The notes: a model not told the origin generated them from the letters alone. DNA of 49,610 bases from Niabella sp. (GCF_030150205.1 NZ_JASLGT010000019.1:1-49610); one strand, 5' to 3'; numbered from the stretch's first letter, positions 39,607-47,772 are shown. Translations and numbers: made by a program.

Positions 39607-41556
39607 ATGAAGAGAAGCAGCCTGCTGGCAATTTTTGCGCTGGCATCCGTTTTTGTTGGGGCACAGTCGAAATACCGTAATACAGAAGCCTTTGCGCCCT
39701 TTTTCTATCCGTCTCCCGGAAATGAATACAGAAGTGCATCCGGGGAACCCGGACCTAAATACTGGCAGAACCGGGCAGATTATACGATCAACAGCACATT
39801 GGATACCGCCGGTCATACCGTTACGGCAAAAGTAGAGATCCTGTATACCAATAATAGTCCGGACAATTTAAAATTCCTTTGGCTGCAGACCGATCAGAAT
39901 GCGTACCGGAACGATTCACGGGCCACTGCCACAACCACGGCAGCAGGCGGTCGCTGGGCCAATGCCATGTTTACCGAAGGGGATGTGATCCAGTCAATGT
40001 CGATTGAAGAGAATGGTAAAAAGTACACACCGGAGTATACCACCACCGATACCCGTACACAGGTATGGCTGGCCAGTCCGCTCAAATCCGCCGGTGGAAA
40101 AGTAAAACTGACCATTGAGTACAAGTTCCAGGTTCCGGAGTATGGCAGCGACCGTATGGGAAGGTTGAATACAAAGAATGGATGGATCTATGAGATCGCG
40201 CAATGGTTTCCCCGTATGGCGGTATATGACGATATCCAGGGATGGAATGTGCTGCCCTATCTTGGACAGGGCGAGTTTTACCTGGAGTACGGCGATATCA
40301 GTTTCAATATTACGGCGCCTGCCAATATGATTGTGGTGGGTTCCGGGGAGCTGTTAAACCCTGCCGAATGTTTTAAACCGGAAGAAGCAAAACAGTATGC
40401 TGCGGCAAAGCTTAGCGATAAAACGACTATGATCCGCGACGCAGCAGCTATCGGCAAAAAAGGGATCAGTACTAAAAAGGGACTAACGACCTGGCGGTAT
40501 AAAATACAGAACACCCGTGACGCTGCCTGGGGCGCGTCTGCCGCATTTGTGCTGGATGGAGCAAAGATTGACCTGCCCAGTGGTAAAAAATCCTTCGCGC
40601 TCAGCGCCTACCCTGTTGAATCGATTGGGGCCGATGGCTGGCAGCGCAGTACAGAAATGGTAAAGGGATCCCTCGAGTTTTATTCCCGCCAGTTGTTTGA
40701 ATTTCCGTACCCGGTGGCCACCAATGTGGCCGGTATCGTGGGCGGAATGGAATATCCGGGCATCGTGTTCTGCAGCTATAAAGCAATGGGCAGCGAACTT
40801 TGGGGTGTAACCGATCATGAGTTCGGACATACCTGGTTCCCGATGATCGTAGGCAGCAACGAACGCAAATATGCCTGGATGGATGAAGGCTTTAATACGT
40901 TTATCAATGATCTGTCCAGTGCGGCATTTAATAAAGGCGAATTCAAAAAACAAAGTTATTTTGATGATCCGGCGGCAGCCAAAACCGTTCAGTCCGTTTT
41001 TAGCGATGCCGGTGATATTTTACTGACCGAACCAGATGTGGTACAACAGGCTAACCTGGGAAATACGGCCTACTTTAAGCCGTCCCTGATGTTACATTCC
41101 CTCCGGAATACGGTGCTGGGGCCCAAGCGCTTTGATGCGGCGTTCCGGGAGTATGTCAACCGTTGGGCATTTAAACACCCCACACCCTGGGATTTTTTCC
41201 GTACCATGGAAAACGTAGGCGGCGAAGACCTGGCCTGGTTCTGGAGAGGCTGGGTGTTTAACAACTGGAGAATTGATCAGGCAGTGAGCAGCGTAAAATA
41301 TAAGAACCGCATACCGGCCAACGGAGCGCAGATCACCCTGGAGAACCTGGAACAAATGCCGATGCCGGTAACCGTTCTTATAAAGGAAAGCAATGGCAAG
41401 CAGCAAACCATTAACCTGCCGGTTGAAATATGGCAGCGCGGCAGTACCTATGCATTTGAAGTAGCCACCACCACGCCAATCGTGGAAGTAACAATTGATC
41501 CGGAAAAGAAAGTACTGGATTGGGATCGATCCAACAATACCTGGACGGGTAAATAG
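39607..41556 (+). CDS. M1 family metallopeptidase, secreted
   Basis: A 649-residue aminopeptidase-like protein. Signal peptide MKRSSLLAIFALASVFVGA; N-terminal beta domain with 'YTINSTLDTAGHTVTAKVEILYTNNSPDNLKFLWLQ'; the exopeptidase-type 'GGMEYPG' loop; and the zinc site HEFGH (H404, E405, H408) with E427 eighteen residues on (WMDEGFN). It probably trims peptides in the periplasm. An ATG 12 bases upstream (39595) is possible but adds only MFLY. The 188-base gap after it holds a long hairpin. Confidence 0.92.
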   Translation: MKRSSLLAIFALASVFVGAQSKYRNTEAFAPFFYPSPGNEYRSASGEPGPKYWQNRADYTINSTLDTAGHTVTAKVEILYTNNSPDNLKFLWLQTDQNAYRNDSRATATTTAAGGRWANAMFTEGDVIQSMSIEENGKKYTPEYTTTDTRTQVWLASPLKSAGGKVKLTIEYKFQVPEYGSDRMGRLNTKNGWIYEIAQWFPRMAVYDDIQGWNVLPYLGQGEFYLEYGDISFNITAPANMIVVGSGELLNPAECFKPEEAKQYAAAKLSDKTTMIRDAAAIGKKGISTKKGLTTWRYKIQNTRDAAWGASAAFVLDGAKIDLPSGKKSFALSAYPVESIGADGWQRSTEMVKGSLEFYSRQLFEFPYPVATNVAGIVGGMEYPGIVFCSYKAMGSELWGVTDHEFGHTWFPMIVGSNERKYAWMDEGFNTFINDLSSAAFNKGEFKKQSYFDDPAAAKTVQSVFSDAGDILLTEPDVVQQANLGNTAYFKPSLMLHSLRNTVLGPKRFDAAFREYVNRWAFKHPTPWDFFRTMENVGGEDLAWFWRGWVFNNWRIDQAVSSVKYKNRIPANGAQITLENLEQMPMPVTVLIKESNGKQQTINLPVEIWQRGSTYAFEVATTTPIVEVTIDPEKKVLDWDRSNNTWTGK

Positions 41557-41671
41557 GATTTTGTCAAAGAGACGCAGAAGCACTGAGCTTTGTTGTTTTA
41601 AACAGCAATTAGGACAAGCCTTTTCAGGGTTTCTGTGTTTCATTGGCGATTAAAAAAAGGAAATACAAAGG

Positions 41672-41711
41672 GCAAAGAAAGCAGCGCAACACTGCGGCGC
41701 TGCTTCTTTGC
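41672..41711. repeat. 15-bp hairpin between convergent genes
   Basis: GCAAAGAAAGCAGCGC (41672-41687) pairs with GCGCTGCTTCTTTGC (41697-41711) with one bulge and a 9-base loop. It lies between the ends of the M1 peptidase and the pentapeptide-repeat gene. No T-run on either side; it could still stop both transcripts or be REP-like. Confidence 0.6.
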
Positions 41712-41744
41712 GTCGTTGGGTGAAATAAAGCTGCCCGTTATCGC

Positions 41745-42314
41745 TTATTGAATCACAATATCATACTTGTCCAGTAAACCGGTGATATGGGGCAAGCTGA
41801 AGATGGCCTTTTTGATCTTGTTTTTTTCAGGGTTGATCGAATAATGAAACGCTGTTCGAAGATCCGCTTTTTCCAGGTTGGTGTTTTCGAACCGGGCTCC
41901 TGAAAGATCACAGTTGCCGAATACAACGGCGCCGCAGTCGGCATCCACAAAATCCACTTCCTGCAAAACACAGTCATGAAAAGAAACGTGTTTCATCTTT
42001 ACTCCATAAAAAGAGCTGAGGGTTAGCGTGGATTTTTCAAACCGCGGCGAAAATAAAAAGGTATGTGCATCTTCGAAATGTACGCCCACTAGCTTGCAGT
42101 TTTTAAATATTGTATCCCGGAACGATGCCTGCTCTACATGTACCCCGCTGAGGTCGCAGTCTTCAAAACAACAGTCGATAAAATTGACTGCAGAAAGGTC
42201 GGAAGATGAAAACCCGCACCCCTTAAAACGGCAACCTTCATAATCGCCTTTTGGCAAAGGCGTTTGAACATAGTCCTGTTTTTCATAAACCATATCTTCA
42301 AAATAGCGGCCCAT
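41745..42314 (-). CDS. Pentapeptide repeat-containing protein
   Basis: A 189-residue protein made almost wholly of A(D/N)LxF-type pentapeptides forming a right-handed beta-helix: 'CRFKGCGFSSSDLSAVNFIDCCFEDCDLSGVHVEQASFRDTIFKNCKLVGVHFED' and 'CDLSGARFENTNLEKADLRTAF'. There is a break near 85-115, as in Qnr-type proteins, which mimic DNA and protect gyrase. Resistance function is not implied: the family is broad. A TATCTTTG on the minus strand (42333-42326) is the likely -7 box, 11 bases before the ATG. Confidence 0.92.
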   Translation of the reverse strand: MGRYFEDMVYEKQDYVQTPLPKGDYEGCRFKGCGFSSSDLSAVNFIDCCFEDCDLSGVHVEQASFRDTIFKNCKLVGVHFEDAHTFLFSPRFEKSTLTLSSFYGVKMKHVSFHDCVLQEVDFVDADCGAVVFGNCDLSGARFENTNLEKADLRTAFHYSINPEKNKIKKAIFSLPHITGLLDKYDIVIQ

Positions 42315-42407
42315 ATCTTTTTGATCAAAGATAGCTTTTCAAAAAAGGAACAATAATAATTTATGGAATTATGACCGTGCCCGGTCTAATAGGTAAAAGC
42401 ATACACT

Positions 42408-42983
42408 ATGAGCAGCATGGAAACCATTCTGGAGCCTGTTGGCCGCAAACGCAGCAGGGGCGCATCTTTTAACCGGCCTGCCATACGAATCGATATGACA
42501 CCGATGGTGGATCTGGGCTTTCTGCTGATTACCTTTTTTATTTATACTTCTGCAATGAGTGATCCTTCCACAATGAACTTATTTATGCCCAAGGATGGGC
42601 CGCCGGCGCCCACCGCCGCTTCCGGGGCGCTTACCATCCTGGTGGGAGATCATGGAAGTCTTGCCTATTACGAGGATCAGTTGGAACCTGGTGGCGCCAA
42701 CCTGCATCCAATAACACCAGGTGCGCTTAGAACAACATTGATCAGCAAAAAGAAAGCAGTGATGGCGGCAACTGTACCAGACCCGGCCTGCGAAGCCAGG
42801 GCGTTGGCAGAAAAGCGTTCACCGGAAAGCTGCCGCCAGGGCAAACTGATGGTAATGATCAAGCCCGGTAAGAATGCCGACTATAAAACCGTTGTGCATG
42901 TACTGGATGAAATGCTGATCAACAAGATCGCGCGGTATGCGCTTACGAAACCAGAGGCTGATGAGCTGAAGTACATTCCCTGA
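42408..42983 (+). CDS. ExbD/TolR family biopolymer transporter
   Basis: A 191-residue inner-membrane protein. It has the ExbD/TolR pattern: cytoplasmic 'FNRPAIRIDMTPMVDLGFLLITFFIYTSAM' with the proton-channel Asp in MVDLGF, one membrane helix, and a periplasmic domain ('VMIKPGKNADYKTVVHVLDEMLINKIARYAL'). The periplasmic part carries an extra segment with two cysteines (DPACEARALAEKRSPESCRQG) that could form a disulfide. It would energise TonB with an ExbB that is not in this window. TonB follows 90 bases downstream. Confidence 0.92.
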   Translation: MSSMETILEPVGRKRSRGASFNRPAIRIDMTPMVDLGFLLITFFIYTSAMSDPSTMNLFMPKDGPPAPTAASGALTILVGDHGSLAYYEDQLEPGGANLHPITPGALRTTLISKKKAVMAATVPDPACEARALAEKRSPESCRQGKLMVMIKPGKNADYKTVVHVLDEMLINKIARYALTKPEADELKYIP

Positions 42984-43073
42984 TTGATTGTATTCCCTGA
43001 CCCTACTTCTTTTCTGAACCTCCTGGTTTGGGAACAGGGCACCGCATGCATTTTAACAACTAAAACATAAATT

Positions 43074-43892
43074 ATGGAAACAACAAAAATCCTGTCTGCT
43101 TCTTTCCTCGATATCCTGTTTGATGGAAGAAACAAGTCCTATGGCGCTTATGAATTGCGCAATACCTATAACGGCCGGCTGGTAAAAGCGCTGGGCGCCA
43201 CCGGCCTGGTCATTGCAACCTTTATGGGTGCATCCGCATTAAAAGGTGCAGAACCCAAAAAAGCACCGGTTCCCATTATCACTACGGTAGTCGATCTTAC
43301 CAAAATAGAAGAACCGGAAAAAGTAGAGCCGCCGGCACCACCGGCACCCAAATTACAGGAGCCCAAAAAGATTGAAACCATACAATTTGTGATCCCTAAA
43401 ATTGTCCAGGATAAGGATGTAACAACACCACCACCTTCCCAGGAAGACCTGGTAGATGTAAAGATCGGTTTGAAAGACATAGAGGGGGAGAAAATGGGAA
43501 ATATAGTTGTGCCGCCGGATGGCGTAAAAGACGGGAAGGGGATCTTAGAAATTAAGCCTAAAGAAAAGGAACCGGAAATCGCTACGTTTGTTCAGGTTGA
43601 AGCGAGCTACCCGGGCGACTGGAACAGGTTTCTGACAACCAATCTCCGTGGTGAAATACCCGTAGACAATGGGGCTGCTCCCGGAAACTATCAGGTGCTT
43701 GTACAGTTTGTGGTAGACGTAAACGGAACGGTAAGTGATGTTAAGATACTAAAAGATCCGGGTTTTGGCATGGCGGCAGAAGCCATCCGGGTAATTAAAA
43801 AGTCCGGCAAATGGAAAGCTGCTATTCAGAACGGATACCCGGTAAAAGCTTACCGGAAACAACCGATCACCTTCCAGGTACTGGAACAATGA
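43074..43892 (+). CDS. Energy transducer TonB
   Basis: A 272-residue TonB: cytoplasmic start with 'DILFDGRNKSYGAYELRNTYNGRLVKAL' (Bacteroidota hallmark), one membrane helix ('ATGLVIATFMGASAL', about 41-56), a proline/glutamate-rich spacer ('EEPEKVEPPAPPAPKLQEPKK'), and the C-terminal TonB domain ('GNYQVLVQFVVDVNGTVSDVKILKDPGFGMAAEAIRVIKKSGKWKAAIQNG') ending YRKQPITFQVLEQ. It transmits the proton-motive force to outer-membrane receptors. No receptor is adjacent, and ExbB is missing from the window. Confidence 0.94.
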   Translation: METTKILSASFLDILFDGRNKSYGAYELRNTYNGRLVKALGATGLVIATFMGASALKGAEPKKAPVPIITTVVDLTKIEEPEKVEPPAPPAPKLQEPKKIETIQFVIPKIVQDKDVTTPPPSQEDLVDVKIGLKDIEGEKMGNIVVPPDGVKDGKGILEIKPKEKEPEIATFVQVEASYPGDWNRFLTTNLRGEIPVDNGAAPGNYQVLVQFVVDVNGTVSDVKILKDPGFGMAAEAIRVIKKSGKWKAAIQNGYPVKAYRKQPITFQVLEQ

Positions 43893-44072
43893 TAAACGCA
43901 AGACCCTTTCCTTAATTGTTAAAAATAAGTTATAGCTGCTTCGCGGTTGTGTTGATACCTGAACTGCTTTTGTGCGGTAAAAAAGCTGTGAAAATAGGGC
44001 TTTTAAATGCCGGCTGGCCCAGTATATTCACTTTCAACAATATGGAGCAACTGTAGTACGCAAATTTTAAAA

Positions 44073-44102
44073 GCTGGAGCCAGGTTGGCCCCGGCTTTTT
44101 TT
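44073..44102 (+). terminator. Intrinsic terminator downstream of tonB
   Basis: GCTGGAGCC (44073-44081), AGGTT loop, GGCCCCGGC (44087-44095), then seven Ts. It lies 180 bases past the tonB stop, leaving a long untranslated 3' region with no gene. Confidence 0.7.
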
Positions 44103-44135
44103 CAGCGGCAGCGTAAAAGCGCCGTGCTTCACTCA

Positions 44136-44195
44136 AAACCTGTGACAAAGATCTGTGACAATTTTTTTTTGTCACAAAAAAGCTGTCACAGGTTT
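44136..44195. repeat. Element of four TGTGACA/TGTCACA heptamers (two direct, two inverted)
   Basis: TGTGACA at 44141 and 44154; TGTCACA at 44170 and 44184. The outer arms extend to a perfect 12-bp inverted repeat (AAACCTGTGACA 44136-44147 with TGTCACAGGTTT 44184-44195). The linkers AAGATC, ATTTTTTTT and AAAAAGC parallel the linkers AAAGATT, AAATTTT and AAAAAAC of the element at 9859. It lies between tonB and psd in the gene-free stretch 43893-44304. Confidence 0.75.
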
Positions 44196-44278
44196 CGGGG
44201 GCTGTACTCCGGGAAAACAGGTTCTTAAAATCTCCTGTACCGGGTGGTTATGAAGCACAAAACCTCGCCGGTTTTGCG

Positions 44279-44286
44279 TAATTTTG
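44279..44286 (+). promoter_or_regulatory. -7 box (TAATTTTG) of psd
   Basis: TAATTTTG 18 bases before the psd ATG at 44305. Confidence 0.6.
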
Positions 44287-44304
44287 CGGCCTAAACGAAA
44301 GTAA

Positions 44305-44964
44305 ATGACATTACACAGGGAAGGCAACGCTACCATCACCATCAGTACGGTGCTGTTTTTAATCATAAGTTTTGTACTGTATTATTTCCTGTTTCAGGCT
44401 TACCCGGTTATTTTCTGGATCCTTGAAGCGGCATTGGTGGTGGTATTTGCACTGATCATTTCCTTTTTCAGAATTCCCGGCCGGAACTATACGGTGGATG
44501 ATGCAGCCGTTATTGCTCCCTGCGATGGCAAGGTGGTGGTAATTGAGGAAGTGGAAGCCGACGAGTATTTTAAAGACCGCAGGATACAGGTATCTATTTT
44601 TATGAGTCCGCTGAATGTGCACGTAAACCGCAATCCCGTAAACGGAGAGATTGTATATAACCAATACCATAAAGGGAAATACCTGGTGGCCTGGCATCCG
44701 AAATCTTCCACAGAAAATGAACGCCACTCCAATGTGTACCGGCATCAGAGCGGGAAGGAAGTACTGACCAAACAGATTGCGGGTGCCTTGGCCAAGCGGA
44801 TCGTAAACTATAACCAGGTAGGAAAGAACGTAAAGCAGAACGACGAAATGGGATTTATCAAGTTCGGCTCCCGGGTAGACCTGCTGTTGCCCTTAGACGC
44901 GAAGATCAATGTAAAGATCGGTGATATAGCCATCGGCGGGGTTACCGTGGTGGCCCGCTGGTAA
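44305..44964 (+). CDS. psd: Phosphatidylserine decarboxylase family protein
   Basis: A 219-residue short-type proenzyme that makes phosphatidylethanolamine at the inner membrane. Two N-terminal helices ('TISTVLFLIISFVLYYFLF', 'FWILEAALVVVFALIISFF'), then 'APCDGKVVVIEEV', 'IQVSIFMSPLNVHVNRNPVNGEIVY', 'ENERHSNVY', and the self-cleavage site G188-S189 in IKFGSRVD, which yields the pyruvoyl group. The length fits the archaetidylserine/PS decarboxylase-related subfamily. Single gene with promoter and terminator. Confidence 0.94.
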   Translation: MTLHREGNATITISTVLFLIISFVLYYFLFQAYPVIFWILEAALVVVFALIISFFRIPGRNYTVDDAAVIAPCDGKVVVIEEVEADEYFKDRRIQVSIFMSPLNVHVNRNPVNGEIVYNQYHKGKYLVAWHPKSSTENERHSNVYRHQSGKEVLTKQIAGALAKRIVNYNQVGKNVKQNDEMGFIKFGSRVDLLLPLDAKINVKIGDIAIGGVTVVARW

Positions 44965-44984
44965 TAAATATATAACCTGACAGG

Positions 44985-45016
44985 CCCCATCCGGACGTTA
45001 CGGATGGGGTTTTTTT
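44985..45016 (+). terminator. Intrinsic terminator of psd
   Basis: CCCCATCCG (44985-44993), GACGTTA loop, CGGATGGGG (45001-45009), then seven Ts. 20 bases after the psd stop. Confidence 0.9.
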
Positions 45017-45050
45017 ATGCATTCCGGGCGTCTATATGAAACGATATTTT

Positions 45051-45115
45051 ATAGATTTTATCTATGGGCTATAGAAACTATCATTTGAACTCCCTTGCTT
45101 TTTGTGGTACTTTTG
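45051..45115 (+). promoter_or_regulatory. ahpC promoter with an OxyR-like dyad
   Basis: ATAG-ATTTTAT-CTAT (45051-45065) fits the OxyR half-site pattern ATAG-nTnnnAn-CTAT exactly. A shorter ATAG-AAA-CTAT (45071-45081) follows. The core promoter is TTTG (45084-45087), a 20-base spacer and TACTTTTG (45108-45115). The dyad lies just upstream of the -33 box, where an activator would bind. Confidence 0.55.
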
Positions 45116-45167
45116 CACCGCAATTGAAAAACATAATCATATTTTATAAAATCATAAAACAGAAAGT

Positions 45168-45803
45168 ATGCCTTTAGTAGGAAAGAAGTTCCCCAGTGTG
45201 GCCATTGATGCGATGTCTGATATGGGAGATACGTTGAAGATCGATGTATACAAAGAAGCGGTAGAAAATAAAAAGAAAGTGTTATTGTTCTGGTATCCGA
45301 AAGATTTTACGTTTGTGTGTCCCACGGAACTGCATGCGTTCCAGGAAGCTATCCAGGAATTTGAAAAACGCAATACCCTTGTTATTGGTGCTTCCTGCGA
45401 TAGTGCAGAAGTGCATTTTGCCTGGTTAAATACCCCCAAGGACAATGGCGGTATTGAAGGAGTTACTTATCCCATCCTTGCTGATACGCACCGTTACCTG
45501 GCGGGTGAACTGGGAATACTGGATGCCGACTATGAAGTAAATGATGAAACCGGCGAAGTAAAGCTGAGCGGATCCAATGTAAGCTATCGCGCCACTTATC
45601 TTATTGACGAGGACGGCAAAGTGTTTCATGAAAGTGTAAATGATATGCCGGTGGGGCGCAATGTTCAGGAATACCTGCGTTTGATTGATGCGTATACCCA
45701 CGTACAAAAACATGGGGAAGTGTGCCCTGCAAACTGGGAAGAAGGTAAAAAAGCAATGAACGCAGATCGCGAAGGTGTTGCTGCTTATTTTAGCCACAAT
45801 TAA
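45168..45803 (+). CDS. 2-Cys peroxiredoxin (AhpC/Prx1 type)
   Basis: A 211-residue thiol peroxidase that reduces hydrogen peroxide and organic peroxides. Peroxidatic C51 in DFTFVCPTEL, resolving C186 in HGEVCPANW, and the C-terminal 'GVAAYFSHN' tail resembling the YF motif of sensitive eukaryotic-like peroxiredoxins. It is followed by a thioredoxin 11 bases downstream and a DUF6952 gene, forming a redox operon. The OxyR-like dyad in its promoter suggests peroxide induction. Confidence 0.94.
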   Translation: MPLVGKKFPSVAIDAMSDMGDTLKIDVYKEAVENKKKVLLFWYPKDFTFVCPTELHAFQEAIQEFEKRNTLVIGASCDSAEVHFAWLNTPKDNGGIEGVTYPILADTHRYLAGELGILDADYEVNDETGEVKLSGSNVSYRATYLIDEDGKVFHESVNDMPVGRNVQEYLRLIDAYTHVQKHGEVCPANWEEGKKAMNADREGVAAYFSHN

Positions 45804-45814
45804 AACGAAACAAA

Positions 45815-46126
45815 ATGTACGTAGAATTAAGTGAAGATAATTTACAGCAACTGGTTGCAGATAATGAGAAAGTGATGGTGCAATACGGTGCAGGCTGGTG
45901 CGGCAACTGCCGGATCATGAAGCCCAAATTTAAAAAACTGGCCGGCGAAAATGAAGGCGTGGCGTTTATTTATGTGGATGCTGAAAAGCTGCCGGAATCC
46001 CGTAAGCTGGCAAAGGTAGACAACCTGCCTACGTTTGCGGTATTTAAGAATGGCCAGTTGTTAAACCAGGTGCAAACCAACCAGGCTGCATCTTTAAATG
46101 AATTATTCAATGAAACGTTCATATAA
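45815..46126 (+). CDS. Thioredoxin family protein
   Basis: A 103-residue thioredoxin fold with a WCGNC active site (C29, C32) instead of the usual WCGPC, and the cis-proline in 'VDNLPTFAVFKNG'. It starts 11 bases after the peroxiredoxin stop and probably recycles it. The Asn in the active-site loop would change the redox potential relative to classic thioredoxin. No signal peptide, so it is cytosolic. Confidence 0.92.
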   Translation: MYVELSEDNLQQLVADNEKVMVQYGAGWCGNCRIMKPKFKKLAGENEGVAFIYVDAEKLPESRKLAKVDNLPTFAVFKNGQLLNQVQTNQAASLNELFNETFI

Positions 46127-46212
46127 AAAGTTTCAGTTTCTTTAAAACTGCTGAAAATTTTTATCCTGATAAGTTCCGTTGGGCCATTAAAAGAAAAATA
46201 AAAAATATTCGA

Positions 46213-46458
46213 ATGAAATTACCAATAATTAGAAAATTATACCAGGCAGCCCCTGCTGAAAAACTTCAGGCAACGGTAGACGTGCTGGAAGCATTTTGTG
46301 AGATGAATGTAAAGGATGAGGAGCTGGATGTGGCTGGTGAGCTGATCACCAACCTGTGCGGAGCGATTGAGGTGCATGAACTGGTGAAGAGCGGAATGCG
46401 GGAATCTGATGCACTGAACACTTTTTCAAAGAAAGTGCTGGGATCGATAGACCGGTAA
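46213..46458 (+). CDS. DUF6952 family small protein
   Basis: An 81-residue, mostly helical acidic protein: 'MKLPIIRKLYQAAPAEKLQATVDVLEAFCEMNVKDEELDVAGELITNLCGAIEVHELVKSGM'. It resembles the DUF6952 family that accompanies peroxiredoxin/thioredoxin genes in Bacteroidota; function unknown. Two cysteines (C29, C49) are present. It follows the thioredoxin by 86 bases and precedes the operon terminator, so it is the third member of the redox operon. Confidence 0.75.
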   Translation: MKLPIIRKLYQAAPAEKLQATVDVLEAFCEMNVKDEELDVAGELITNLCGAIEVHELVKSGMRESDALNTFSKKVLGSIDR

Positions 46459-46479
46459 TGGATTACAATGATCTTTTTA

Positions 46480-46510
46480 AGCATCCTGTCAAAAGCAGGA
46501 TGCTTTTTTT
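46480..46510 (+). terminator. Intrinsic terminator of the peroxiredoxin operon
   Basis: AGCATCCTG (46480-46488), TCAAAAG loop, CAGGATGCT (46496-46504), then Ts. 22 bases after the DUF6952 stop. Confidence 0.9.
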
Positions 46511-46631
46511 ATGACCTATTGTGGGGGTACCGTCGCGCCTTTGTTTATTTGTTTTTATTAGATACCGTGTAAAGCACAGCGCCGGTTGTCAGCGTGTTTT
46601 ATGCTGATGTGATTGCTTTATCGAATACGCC

Positions 46632-47210
46632 TTATTCCAATACCCGGATGATCTTCACAAATTGTTTTTGGTAATAGCCCGAAAAGGTAGAGATGATCAC
46701 GCCGGTACCGGTTCCTGCGGCATGAATAAAGCTCAGGGGAATTTTATTAGAGGTGATGATCCCGATATGCCCGATCCTGCGGCTGTTTTCTCCCCTGAAT
46801 AAGATAAGGTCTCCCGGTAATGCGTGCTGCAGACTTACTTCCTGCCCTACATATTCATAGTTATAAGAACTGCGGGGCGATTTTACATGATAATGCTGAA
46901 AAATATGATAGAGAAAACCGGAACAGTCGAATCCTTTATCCGGATCCGCAGACCCGTATTTGTAAGGGGTGCCCAGGAAGGTTTTTGCATATGCTGTAAA
47001 TTCCTTCCGGTCTATATGCAGCGGACGGTCCATGGATACGGATATAGGTGCATCCGGAATACGGTTTGTTTGCTCCGGCGGATCTGTGGTTGTTGCGTTG
47101 GAAGCAGGTGTATGGACGGGCACAGGAGCGCGCCTGCTTTTTTTTGACGCTGTGCAGGCACCCAGGGCCAGTAACCATATAATTGCAAATCGCCGGAGTG
47201 GATATATCAT
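46632..47210 (-). CDS. C40 family peptidase (NlpC/P60) lipoprotein
   Basis: A 192-residue lipoprotein (lipobox LGAC, C19) with a Ser/Thr/Pro-rich linker and an NlpC/P60 domain. The catalytic triad is C96 (FDCSGF), H148 (RRIGHIGI) and H163 (FIHAAG). It cleaves D-Glu-mesoDAP-type bonds in peptidoglycan. Start MIYPLRRFAII gives a normal signal peptide. Divergent from the NTF2-like gene. Confidence 0.94.
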   Translation of the reverse strand: MIYPLRRFAIIWLLALGACTASKKSRRAPVPVHTPASNATTTDPPEQTNRIPDAPISVSMDRPLHIDRKEFTAYAKTFLGTPYKYGSADPDKGFDCSGFLYHIFQHYHVKSPRSSYNYEYVGQEVSLQHALPGDLILFRGENSRRIGHIGIITSNKIPLSFIHAAGTGTGVIISTFSGYYQKQFVKIIRVLE

Positions 47211-47294
47211 TTGTCACCATCAGCAGCAATTATAATGCCGTACCGGCGTATAGCCGTTCAAATAGAAGCTGCTTCATTTTGAAAAATTATCGGG

Positions 47295-47302
47295 TATATT
47301 TG
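47295..47302 (+). promoter_or_regulatory. -7 box (TATATTTG) of the NTF2-like gene
   Basis: TATATTTG 19 bases before the ATG at 47322. Confidence 0.55.
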
Positions 47303-47321
47303 TGGGTTAAACAATGATCTT

Positions 47322-47759
47322 ATGCGTGTACGATTTTTTGCATTCTTTTTGGCAATGCTGCTGACTTCCGGTACCACTTTATTTGCGCAGGGAAAGAATA
47401 CCCGCCAGGTAGAAGTGGCTGTTAAAAAACTGACCAAGGCCATGCTGGATAGCGATATACCGGTATTAAGCGCTTTGGCATCGGAGCAACTGACCTATGG
47501 ACATTCCAGTGGTAAAGTGCAGAATAAAGCAGAATTCCTGGAATCATTTAAAACCGGGGCCAGCGATTTTACAAAAATCGATATTAAAGATCAAACCATT
47601 TATATCGTAAACAATACGGCGATCGTACGTCATTTGCTGGATGCGGATACCAATGACAATCAGCAACCAGGACATACCACATTAAAAATAATGACCGTTT
47701 GGACAAAAGCGGGCAACCAATGGGTATTGATCGCCCGTCAGGCAGTAAAGGCCTTATAA
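47322..47759 (+). CDS. NTF2-like (DUF4440 family) secreted protein
   Basis: A 145-residue protein with a signal peptide (MRVRFFAFFLAMLLTSGTTLFA) and an NTF2-like cone fold: 'VEVAVKKLTKAMLDSDIPVLSALASEQLTYGHSSGKVQNKAEFLESF', 'IYIVNNTAIVRHLLDAD' and 'LKIMTVWTKAGNQWVLIARQAVKAL'. Such proteins can be enzymes or binding scaffolds; the activity is unknown. It is co-transcribed with the DUF4861 gene 13 bases downstream. Confidence 0.9.
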   Translation: MRVRFFAFFLAMLLTSGTTLFAQGKNTRQVEVAVKKLTKAMLDSDIPVLSALASEQLTYGHSSGKVQNKAEFLESFKTGASDFTKIDIKDQTIYIVNNTAIVRHLLDADTNDNQQPGHTTLKIMTVWTKAGNQWVLIARQAVKAL

Positions 47760-47772
47760 AACAAATACATAC

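Noticed and set aside
44136..44195. CRP/FNR-type binding site from TGTGA...TCACA
   Set aside because: The spacing between TGTGA and TCACA is not 6 bases, and the four-part layout with conserved linkers is better explained by the element family also seen at 9859.
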